From Planctomycetota bacterium (lineage in GTDB: Bacteria > Planctomycetota > Planctomycetia > Pirellulales > Pirellulaceae): DNA of 64,000 nucleotides. The stretch covers positions 124,001-188,000 of the forward strand of contig JACNKX010000149.1 of the NCBI GenBank assembly GCA_014381825.1. The letters run 5' to 3'. The notes below the pieces were generated by a model. It was not told the DNA's origin. It searched no databases and saw only the letters and a list, made by a program, of their open reading frames with translations. Made by a program: the position numbers and the translations under genes. Shown one piece after another: positions 12,001-24,000 of this stretch (positions within the stretch are counted from its first letter, which is position 1; every line of letters starts with the position of its first letter).

Positions 12001-15000
12001 ACCGAATACGGTGCCGGGCTCCCGACGGTTCCGGTGTGGGATCTCGATATCAGTTCCAGTCAAGGCTTTCTCGTCGCGGGCACGTTGGGGCGTGGGGCGT
12101 GGAGTGTTACGGCTAGTCCGACTTCCTCGGGGAGCAAGCTCGTGGTGGATATCGCGGCGGACTCGTTCGCGGAAGATGCCGGTGCTTCCGTGACCACGGC
12201 GACAATTACTCGTCTGCAAGCGGACGGCGTGCCGCTGTCCATCGGTGACCAGACGTTTACTATTTCTAGTAGTGACGATACTGAACTATTGCTGACGGAT
12301 CCGGTTTCCGGTGCGACTGGTTCCGCGATCACGGTAACGATCCCTGACGGATTCTCCTCCGTGACGATCGAGGTCGACGCGGTTGATGACCAGGCAACGG
12401 ACGGCCCACAGACGGTGATTGTGGCAGCGAGTGCCCAGGGTTTCGATTCCGTCACTGACGCTGTGGACGTCCTTGACTCCGCAGATGATATCGCCCCAGA
12501 GATCACGATAACCGTACTTGCGCCAGATATCATCAGCGAGAATCCGACCGGCGTTCTGCCGACAACGATTCTGCTTACGCGAACAGACACGTTTGGCGAC
12601 AAGGACGTGTTCCTCTCGGTCAGCGATCCGACGGAAGTAATCCTCTTCGAAACGACCGTCACGATTCCGGACGGACAGAAGTCGGTGACCGTCGCGCTGA
12701 GGGGTCTTGATGACTTCTTCGCCGATGGAACTCAGACTGCGATCATCCGCGCGTCGCAACGGCCCCCGATTGAATCTGGTCCCATTGTCCTGGATGGTGG
12801 TAACCGCGACGACTTTGGGCACGGTGACTTCAATCCGACGACCGGTCAAAACGAGGATGGTTGGAAGTTCATCGAGCAGGCGGTCGAGTTCTTATACACA
12901 AACTCTCGCAACACATCGGTTGATGAAGTGTTGGTGGTCGGCACCACGGCCGGCACAAGAGCCGGCGATGCAGTTACCAGCGCGCTTAGCGTTTTGGGCC
13001 TTCCTGCTCCCTTCTTCGTCTCTGGTGCGGCGATCGCGACGGTCGATTTCACGCAATATCGAATGTTCTATGTTCCATCCGACTTGAACACGAGCGGCGG
13101 TATTACGGATGCAGACATTGCGTTGTTGGCCACACGAGTCGACGATATCCGGGACTACATCAACCTTACTGGCGGCGGTGTGTTTGCTTTGACAGAAGCA
13201 TTCGCCGCAAGTCCGTATAGCTGGCTTGCCATTCCTGATCCCTTTACGATCTCAACACTATTTACGGGCCCGTCGTTCGGCATTGGCAGTCTGTTGCAAA
13301 CACCGCTTCTTGCGGCTGCCGGGTTCAATATCACGGACGCTGAACTGTCCGCCGGAACGCCGGTCCACAATCACTTCACCGGTCCCGCCGGCTTCAACGG
13401 CTTGGAAGTGTGGATGACAAACACCGTTGGTGAAATCATTACGCTCGGTTTGCCACCTGGAAGTGCGGGTATTGGTAACGTTGCAGAGAGGAACTACGAC
13501 CTAATTATCGACGTGATCGATGTGCTGGATGATGAGTCGCCCGTCACCATGTTGGTTCAATTGGACGATGTACAGGTCTTCGAGGACGCGGGAGCCGACG
13601 CCAGCAGCGGCACTGTTACGCTGTCCGCACCGTTAGATCATGACGTGACGGTGTTTCTAAACAGTAGCAACACCAGCGAAGCGACAGTGCCTGCGTCGAT
13701 CGTAATTCCGGCTGGCTTGACGTCGGCCAGATTCAGTCTGGATACCATTGATGAGTTCGTGTCGGACGGAACGAACCCGGTCACGATCACTGCGTTTGCG
13801 GTAGGTATCCGGAGCGCATCCGACTCGCTGGATGTGATCGCGGTCGACAACATTGACAAATACAATCGGCTTGGCGATTCGAATCTGCAGCGTCAGCAGG
13901 GACAGCTGCGTATCGAAGGGAACACGATTCGCTTTCCCTCCGTCTCGGGCATCGATGTCGATCCAGGAGCCACCGATAACGGCACACAGACGCATCCGGG
14001 ACCACTGCGCAACTTCCCAACGCTCAGTACGGACCAACTTGCTCCCGGTGTCTTCATCGTCAACAACATCGTTGCAGACATGTCTGTCGACGCTAACGGT
14101 ATTCGAGTGGCGGGACAGCTGCCTGGCACCGGAACGACGTCCAGTTCCTTCGCTCGAATCGTCAATAACACGATTTCGGGTGGAACGCCCGCCGTCGTCG
14201 GGGCGTCATCCGATGCGGACGTGATTTTCTTACAGGATACGACGATCAGCATGCGGCAAATCATCACCGAGGTCGTGGCACGTCTCCTGACGATGGACAC
14301 GGCATTACTGAACGCGGGCGTCGCCGCGTTGTACGGTGCAGTCCAGATGCCTGAATCAAACGGCGGCGAACCGATTCAGATCCAAGATCTCACTGACTTC
14401 GCCACGTTTAGCGCGCCCAACGCACCGTATCCCGACTTGGTCAACCAAATTGGTGGAGCTCGCGAGGCGGGTAGTGAAGCGGTGTTGGAGGCATTGAACC
14501 TGTTTGATCCAGCGTCAGCCCAGACGACCTTTACACACTCAGCCAACGCCCGCACCGTGGTCGTGTTGATCACGACCGAGGACGACGACAGCCAAGCTTC
14601 GCAAACGGCCGCCTTGGCGGCATTGCAGACCCCACCTGCCGGTCAGGCGGACAATCCGATTTTCTTCTGCATCTGCGATCCGACGTTCGGCACCACCGTC
14701 CAGGACTACACACCGTTCACAACTGCGTCGGGCGGACAGTTCCTCGACATTAATGTCTTTCAGAATAACCCCGACGTCTTCTTCGACACCTTCGTGCAAT
14801 CGTTGATCGGTGCCATTGGCAGCGGTCCAGCGGCCTCTGGTATCAAAGTAGAAGGAAATGCCAGCGCAACGATCCTTAACAACATCATCTCAAACACACA
14901 GACCGCGATCGAGAGCACTTCTAACGCAGAAGTTGTCATCGGATCGAACTTTTTCCAAGGAAATGCCAACAACGGTCCGACCGGGACCAGTGCGATTATT

Positions 15001-18000
15001 GACCCGACCGATCCAGCGACGGGGGACCCACTACAGCTGTTCGTCGCCCCGCGACGTGGGAACTACTACCTCGCGCCAGGAACTCCGGCGATCGATAGTT
15101 CGCTGAATAGCATCCCCGATCGTCCCGGTTTTGTTTCGGTGAAGCAGCCGTTAGGGCTTCCCGAGTCGCCAATTGTCGCACCCGAAATCGACGCCTTTGG
15201 GCAGAAGCGACGTGACGATCCTTCGCAACCCTCTGCCTCAGGTTTAGGGACTGATATCTTCAAGGACCGTGGGGCCGTTGAGCGGGCAGATTTTGATGGT
15301 GGCTTTGCGCGATTGGACATTCCTCGCGACAATGACAGCGACAATATCGACCGCGATCCGCGAGACACGATTGTTTGGCTCGCCGATCCCGAATTCCCCG
15401 ATCGGTTCGTTGTTGAGTTGGTCGACGAAGGTGTTGGAATCGACGACGAACTCGTCACCTCGTTGCAGTTTCAGCTGTACCAGGATGGAGTCTTGTTAAA
15501 CGATGGAGAAGACTATTTCTTTACTTACAATTCCAACTCGAATCGTGCGATTTTTACGGCATTGACAACCTTCGAGTTGGAACACGACTACACGATTTTG
15601 GTTGATCGATCACCCGTAATTGGAATTCGCGATCTCGCGGGCAATTTGTTGCTGGCAAACCAACCGGGTGGGACAATTCGCTTCGATATAGTTTTGACTG
15701 ACGAGGCGAACGACGCGCCTCGCAACGTGATTCCTGGTCCGCAAACAATTTCAGAAGGCGGAATGATTGCGTTCTCCAATGGAGGCGCTACGCTGTCATA
15801 CGATATCGCAGGTGAATCGCTTCTGTTCACAGAGAAATTGGGTATAACCGAAGCGATCGTGATCGATCTGATCATTCCCGGACCCGATGCTGCGCTAGAC
15901 GTAAGCGTTACGGGAATAGGCACGAAGCAAGCTACGATTCAGATCACTTTGGCGACGGGCGCGAGTGGCGTACCGATCTCGACGACCGATGAGATCGTCG
16001 AGGCGATTCATCGCAATGCTGATGCAAATTCGTTGGTACTCGTGACGGCAAGCGGGACCGAAGTGTTTGTGCCAACGCCGACACAGGCCGGTCCCCTTGA
16101 AATCGGCGGCTTGTTTGATTTTGCGGCCGGCGCGGAAACCATCACGTTTGATAAAGACATCTCCGTCCTAGATCGAGTTCAAGTCGAGCTTCTCGATCCC
16201 GGTGCTGTAAATCAAGCGTTGGCATTGTCCGTACTCGGAGCCGGATCGGGGTTGGCCACGATTCAGATCAGTCTGGCGACGGACGCGAATGGAGACCCAC
16301 GTTCCACGATCAACGACATCATCGCGGCAATCCAAAACTTGCCTGCAGCGGCGGGCCTCGTGACCGCAAGTACGACGGATTCAGGTGCCGGAATCGTCGC
16401 GCCGGCCGTGGGACCACGATCAACTACCAACGTGAATCCGATTCGCGTCGGAGATTCCGATGCCTTCTTGGATCGTAATCCGACGCCAGGTGTGCTGTTC
16501 ACCACCGAAGACGGAATTCTTACGGTAACCGTCGAAGCAGCGAATCTACCTGGTGCTGCCGGGACGCTCACGCTCGCAGGCACGACCGGGTTGGCGCTTG
16601 TTGGAGACGGGACTTCTGTCATTCAGATGACTGGTACCATTGCCCAAATCAACGCGGCGTTGAACGGGCTCCTGTACGTGCCGCCGATCGACCAGAACAC
16701 TGACGTTTCGACCACAACAATTACGATCACCGCGGATGATGGCGGACGCTTTGGTGTGCCGCCATCCGGGATGCTGAACTTGACCGACATTGATGTTTTG
16801 GAAATCATCATTGTTCCGGTGAACGATCCTCCATCGATCGCGTCCGGTCCACCCCAGACAGGAATCGAGGGAGTCAGTACGAGCGTGACCGTTGCGATTT
16901 CACCGATTGTCGTCACGGATATCGAAGCCACCGAGATTGGTGTTGGGAATTGGACGGTATCGCTAAGCATTCCCACCGGACTCGGCAGCCTTAATGTCAA
17001 CGAAACGTTGGCCTCGATTGTGGATGAGTCCGATCCAGAGAACATCATTATCCACGGCTCAATTGCAGAGTTGAACGCAATTTTAGGAACCGTCGAGTAC
17101 ACCGTGCCAGACGAGTTCTTTAACACCGATCTGAACGGTGGAGTCGTAACGATCACGGCGATGGTGAACGACAACGGCAACAACGGTGGCGGTTCGCTGA
17201 CGGATAGCACAAGCCTTGACGTGACGATTACAGCGACCCAAGATGCTCCAATTATCGATCTAAGCGCTGGTCGGATTTCCTTTGGAAGCATCTTTGAAGA
17301 TAGCGAAGATGGCGCTGGTGTCGTGATCACGGATCCAACCGGGATCGCTGTTGCGGACTTCTTGGCCTCGGCTGCTGCTCAACCAAATCCGAAGGTGTTC
17401 GATCCGGATGGTCCCGGCCCGTTGGGGCTGGCGGTCGTAAATGTAGATTCGGTAAATGGCGTTTGGGAGTATTCGACGCAAAGTGGTGGCGTCGGGACCT
17501 GGAACACCTTTACGGTTTCGGCAACCTCGGCGACGCTGTTGGGTACCGATCCGGTGAACAGGATTCGATTCACGCCGTCGGCAAACTTCAACGGCGAGGC
17601 AGAGATTGTCTTCCGCGCCTGGGATCAAAACGATATCACGACGAATGCAGATGGCAGCACGGGAGTCGATCCGAATCCGGTGGGAGGGGCGAACGCGTAC
17701 AGCAGCAATGAGGGAACTGCGACGCTGACGATCGCTTCTGTGAATGACCGACCAGACTTCCAGTTGAATGACGTTGATTTGACGACGACCCCGGCCATTG
17801 ACATTACGATCAACGAAGATGTTGGTGCCCAGTCGTTTGCGGGGTTTGCTTCGAGCATGACCGCCGGGCCTGCAGGAGCCCCGAACGAAGGTGTCTTGCA
17901 ACAGTTTAATCTTTCCGTAAATGCATCGCCCGGCTTTGTGTTTGCAGCGAGTGGGCAGCCGCAAATCGACGTGAGTACCGGCGATCTGGCCTTCGCCGTG

Positions 18001-21000
18001 GAGGACGACAGCAGCGGAACTGCCGTGGTTGCCGTGACGTTAATGGACGACGGCGGTACGGCAGACGGCGGCTTGGATACTTCGCTGCCACGAACTTTCA
18101 CAATCAATGTGACAGCGGCCAACGACAAGCCGGTCATCACCGTGCCGACGGCAGTTCTGGTGATGAACGAGTCAACCAATACGTCACTCGCAACGCTTCC
18201 GATCACCGGCGCGAATGCGATTGTTGTGGATGATGCCGACGCCGACGAAACGCCTGGCAATGTGGCGTCGACGAGAATGACCGTGATGTTGACGGTCGGA
18301 TCTGGTGACGGAACGGACGGTACTGTAAATGTGACGCCAGATCTTCTGAATGGAGTCGTGGCGGGAGACATTCTCGTAAGCGGCAGTGGCGCGATTGTGA
18401 CGCTGACCGGTTCGCTTGCCGAGCTAGCCGTGACGCTGCCGAGCGTTGTCTACACAGTTCCGACGGACTACTTCAACTTGGCGAATAACCCAGGCGATGT
18501 CCTGCTGATGGTCGATATGACCGACAGCGGGCATGATGGTCGATTCAGTCCTGCGTTGATGGCCGATCAACAGACGGTCACGATCAGCGTGAACCCCACG
18601 AATGACGTACCGGTTATCTCAATGCCGACCGCTCCAACTGGAACGGAAGGTGTCACGCCCACCTATTCGTTTGCCAGTACACCAATCACGGTTTCCGATA
18701 TCGACGAAACTCACGGCGAGACATTGGCCAACGCACAATGGTCTATGACCGTTTCGATACCGCTTGACACTGGGACGCTGATTGTTGATACCGCGGCGGT
18801 GGTGAACTTTGTCCCAAGTGGCAATATCATCGGCAGCGGTACGCGAGCGATCTCGTTGCTTGGCTCGATTACCGAATTAAACAACACACTCGGCACGCTT
18901 AGGTATCAGGCACTGGATGCTGATTTTAACGAGGTAACTCATGGTGGTGCGGTCGTCTTGATGGCAACAATCGATGACCACGGAAATACACCAACTCCGG
19001 CTTTGTCGTCATTTGAGACGCTTGATATTTTTGTCGCTACGGTGAACGACGAGCCGACTTTTTCAAAGGGCTCGAATCAGGCGATTCTCGAAGACGCGGG
19101 GCAAGTCGATGTTCTCAATTGGGCTACGGCAATCATGCCGGGGCCCAATGGCGCGTTGGACGAAGCTGGTCAGCTACTGACATTTGAAGTCGCGCGTGAT
19201 GTGTCGGACACGGGTGTCTTGCAATTCGCATCCTCGCTGCCGAGCGTCGATGTCGCTGGCAACCTGTCGTACGAAGTGGCCGATGATAGCAACGGCGTTG
19301 CCATTCTAAACGTGCGGCTCGTCGACGATGGTGGGACCGACCGTATGGGAGACGACACTTCGCCGTGGCAAACTTTCACGATCACCGTTACTCCCGTCAA
19401 CGATGCCCCATCCTTCACGTTGCCCAATGTTGAGCACACGATCGGAGAAAACACCGCGGACAATGCCACTTCGACATCGCTGACTTCAGTAGCAGGCTTT
19501 GCCGCGAACATCCTCGAGGGCCCAACCAATGAAGCAACACAAAACTTGACCTTTGTCGTTACTCAGGACATGGCACCTTCAGGTCAGACGCTAGCTTTCG
19601 TGACGGCACCATCGATCGACGGAGTGACGGGCGAGTTAACTTTCGAAACGGTGGACGATACGAACGGCATTGCCGTCTTCTCAATCATTCTTCAAGATGA
19701 TGCTGGAACCGCATTCAACGGTGAGGACACGTCCTTGCCTCCGATACAAACGTTCACGATTACAGTCACGGCTGAAAACGACGCGCCTGTTATCGGTAAT
19801 TCGGTCGCCGACCGTACCGTAAACGAAGACGCTGCCGATACAATTATTGAGCTGTTCCAAGATGTGTTCGATGATGTCGATATCGCAAATGATGGCGATA
19901 GCTTGACGTTTGGATTTACGATCGACTCGGATCCCAGTTCTCTCTTCGGACAGCAGCTTTTTGACGCGGGCACGCCAATCGAATACGGCGGTGGAAACGC
20001 GACGCTCACTGGTTCGCAGCTTGTCTTAAACTATGGCGCCAATCGACACGGCATCGCACAGATTACCGTTTCGGCCACGGATACCGGCAACGACAAAATG
20101 CCGGGTACCGACGACGAGACGGTGACGGATACGTTCCTTGTGACGGTGTCCCCAGACAATGATTCCCCTGTCATCATCAGCGCGTTGCCGGATATCACGG
20201 TTGTCGAAGGTGATGCGGATGGCGACCCACCCTTCAGCCGTGACCTGACGACAGTTTTCGGTGATGTCGACATCGCCACGGATAATCCAGCCGACGTCTT
20301 GGCATTTTCGCTGGTTGACGGCGGAAACTTAGTCACCACGATTACGAACACGCTGTTCGAGGCGACTGTGGCCGCCGGTAGCGAACAGCTGAGTGTGTCG
20401 TTCTTCAGCGACCAGAATGGTAGCGCGAACCTTGTGATTCGAGCGAGCGATGGCGACGCGTCCGTCGACGAGACGATTGTTGTGACGGCTACTGCAGTCA
20501 ATGACCCGCCGATTCCGAACATTGGCCCAGATCCCGACGATCTTAATACGGATGAAGACACTGCCATTGCGGTTGCAGAAGCGCTGTTACTCTCCAACGA
20601 TGCTCCCGGACCAATGAACGAACTGGGTCAGACACTCACGCTCGTTTCGGTGGACGATTCGAACAGTAGTGGATCGGTCGCGAGAAACACTGGCGGATTG
20701 ATTACTTACACACCCAGCTTGAACTTTAACGGTGTTGACACGTTTGTTTACACCGTCCGCGACAACGGCAAGACATTCAACACGACTTCCGGTCAGCTCG
20801 AGGACGACTTCCGGATGGTGGATGTTACAGTAACTGTCAATGTCGCTGGAGTGAATGATGCTCCGACGTTAAGCCCTAACGGAACACGGACACTCACGGG
20901 AACTAACGAAGATAACAACGCAAACCCGCCATCGACGGTGGTGCGAGACATTCTGAATGGGACGGACAATGATGTTGATGGGACCGAGAGCGGAATCGCA

Positions 21001-24000
21001 ATCATTTCGGCGACGGCGACCGATCTCGCGAACTGGCAGTTCTCGATCAACAACGGTGTCGACTTCGCGTCCTTCTCGACGCTGAGCGCACTCGCGGAAG
21101 ACGCGGCCTTGCTGTTGCGTCCTGACGATTTACTCCGCTATGTTCCCGACCAGAAGAATGGTGAGACGCCGACGCTGGAGTATCGTGCTTGGGATCAGAC
21201 TGGCGCGACTGCCGGACAACATGGCATGCAAGCCGATACGACGAACAACGGAGGTGAGACACCCTTTAGCGACCAGACCGATGTCGCGACGATCACGATT
21301 CAAGCGGTGAACGATGCTCCGCAGTTAGAGGCGTTCCCCTCAGGTACGCCGGTCTTGTTGACTGGAACGAACGAAGATGCGAATAGCGCCGGCGCTCAGG
21401 TTGGCGTGTTCATGGGGACGACGACCGACGTTGATAATGGCGCGTTGCGTGGCATCGCGATCACGAATCTGGATGGAAGTGGTTGGGAGTTCTCGCTGGA
21501 TGGCGGCACCAATTACCAGAAGGTCTCTGATGTCATCGCCCCGACCAGTATTTCCGCGAACGCTGCTTTGTTGCTCCGAGCCTCGGACTTCCTGCGATAT
21601 GTTCCGGATCGTGAGAACGGCGAGACCGTCACGCTGACTTATCGTGCATGGGATCAGACAAGCGCAGCAGCCGCAGGTGATATCGCTAATGTCGCTGTGA
21701 TAGGCCAAGGCGGGACGACGCCGTTTAGCGAGGACAATACGCCAAACCCAGGTGATGGAATTAATACCGTCTCGCTGATTGTGACGTCGGTCAACGACGC
21801 GCCTGTACTTGATATCAGCGGAACTACGACACTTCCGACTCAAACCGAAGATCAAGTGTCCCTCCTCGATAATCCTGGGACTTCCGTCGCTGCGATCCTC
21901 GCGACGGGAGCCGGCGGCGATCCCATCGAAGATGTTGACGCGATGTCTGTGGATGGCATTGCGATTATCGGAAAGACGGGTTTAAACACCGACGGCTGGC
22001 AGTACTCGTTGGACGGTGGCACGACTTACACTTCGGTCGGTGTGGTGACGAGCAACTCAGCTCGCTTGCTGCCGGCGACGGCTTGGCTTCGCTACGAACC
22101 GAACATGCTGAATGGCGAATCCGCCTCGATCTCGTACCGAGCCTGGGATAGTTCGACGGGAGTTGTCGGAGGATTGGGCTCGACGTTGATCAATGGTGGC
22201 ACGACTAGCTTTAGCACGACGGTGGAAATCGCCACGATTGCGATTGCACCTGTTAATGACAGTCCCGTTGCGAATGACGACAGCTATACAGTCAACGAAG
22301 ATGTTCAATTGACAGTCTCGGGACGGGGCGTCATTCAGAATGATACCGATGTCGATTTGCCAGAACAGTCGTTGAGCGTGACAGAGGTCAACGCGACGGC
22401 TCTGAGTGGAATTCCGCTTGCTACTTCCTTGAATGCGTCCGTCCTGGTTAACAGTAATGGCTCGTTTACTTACGATCCGACGACTTCCACGGAACTGCAG
22501 AAATTGCCGGCTGGGCAATCGCGACAAGACTCCTTCACGTATAAGATTCGCGACGATGGGACCGGCCCAAACAATGACTCGAACGAAGCGAATGTAACAC
22601 TGACCATTAGTGGCGTTAACGATCGTCCTGTTTCCGAAGATGTCAACATCGCTGCAGTTGAAGACGGTTCGCCGATATCGGGCGATTTTGATTCGAATGA
22701 CGTTGATACCGGCGAGACGGCCACTCTCATCTATACGATCCTCACTCAGCCGAGTGAAGGCACTGTCGTCTCAAGCAACGCTGCCGGAAATTCGCAGTTT
22801 ACTTTTGACCCCGGTAGCGATTTCCAGAATCTAGATGCGGGTGATACTCGACAAGTCGTCTTCACTTATCGGGCACGAGACGTCCAGAACATTGACAGTA
22901 ACATCGCGACGGTAACGGTAATTGTGACCGGCGTTAACGATTCGCCGGTGGCGACCGATGTCGATGTTACGACCTCCGAGGATGGACCGGTTGTGGGTGA
23001 CTTGTTCGCCGTGACGGATGTCGACGACGACTCCCTCACGTATGTGATCGTGGATGATCCGGTAAAGGGCACAGCTTCTCGATCGGGAACAGGGGGATTC
23101 TCCTATAATCCCGGCCTGGAATTCCAGTCACTCGATCGTGGCGACACGGAACTGGTGACGTTCACGTACATGGCAACCGATGATAGTAGCGCCATGAGCG
23201 CCGAGGCGACGGTGTCGATCATCATTGCCGGTGTGAACGACGCTCCGCAGGCCATAGATGACACGAACCAAACCACCGAGGACACGCTACTTGCTGTCGC
23301 CAGTTCGGATACGACGGCACTACTTCGGAACGATCTAGACGTCGACGCGGATGACACAAGAACGGTGACGCGGGCTGACGCAGTTAGTGCACTCGGTGCC
23401 ACCGTAAGCGTCGATGCCGCGGGCGGATACACGTATGATCCGACGACGTCGGCGACGCTTCAGTCCCGCACGCAGTCTTCACCCCCGATCATTGATACGT
23501 TTACTTACGCCGTTGCGGATTCAGTAGGCGTTACTGATACCGCGACCGTGTCGATCACCGTTAGCGGAGTCAATGATGCACCTGTTGCCGGTACTGACTT
23601 CGCCGTCACCTCGGAGAACTCGGTCTTGGATGTCCCGGCTCGCGGAGTTCTGACGAACGATACGGATCCGGATGAAGGAGAGACCGCTGGCCTACTTACC
23701 ATGCCGGGGAACGTGACGAGTACTCTCGGAGCGAACGTCACGATACATCCCGGTGCTCCGGGCAGTGACGGTGGTGAAGGTGATTACACATACGATCCTA
23801 GAAATGCTCCTCAGATCCAGGCGTTGAAGCAAGGGGAAATTACGACTGACACATTTGCTTATACCGTCCGAGATGTGAACGCCAGCACTTCGGTGGGTAT
23901 CGTTTCGATTACCCTCGTCGGTGCGAATGATGCTCCCATTGCCAACGACGACACAGCAGCGACGAACGAAGACTACTCACCAATCGCCAACGGTGCGGTG

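Noticed and set aside
16623-18371. Long minus-strand open frames opposite giant 1 (e.g. 16623-17330 and 17625-18371)
   Set aside because: They lie wholly opposite clear repeat coding sequence, show Ser/Thr/Val-rich low-complexity translations that mirror the repeat, and match no family. They are antisense shadows.
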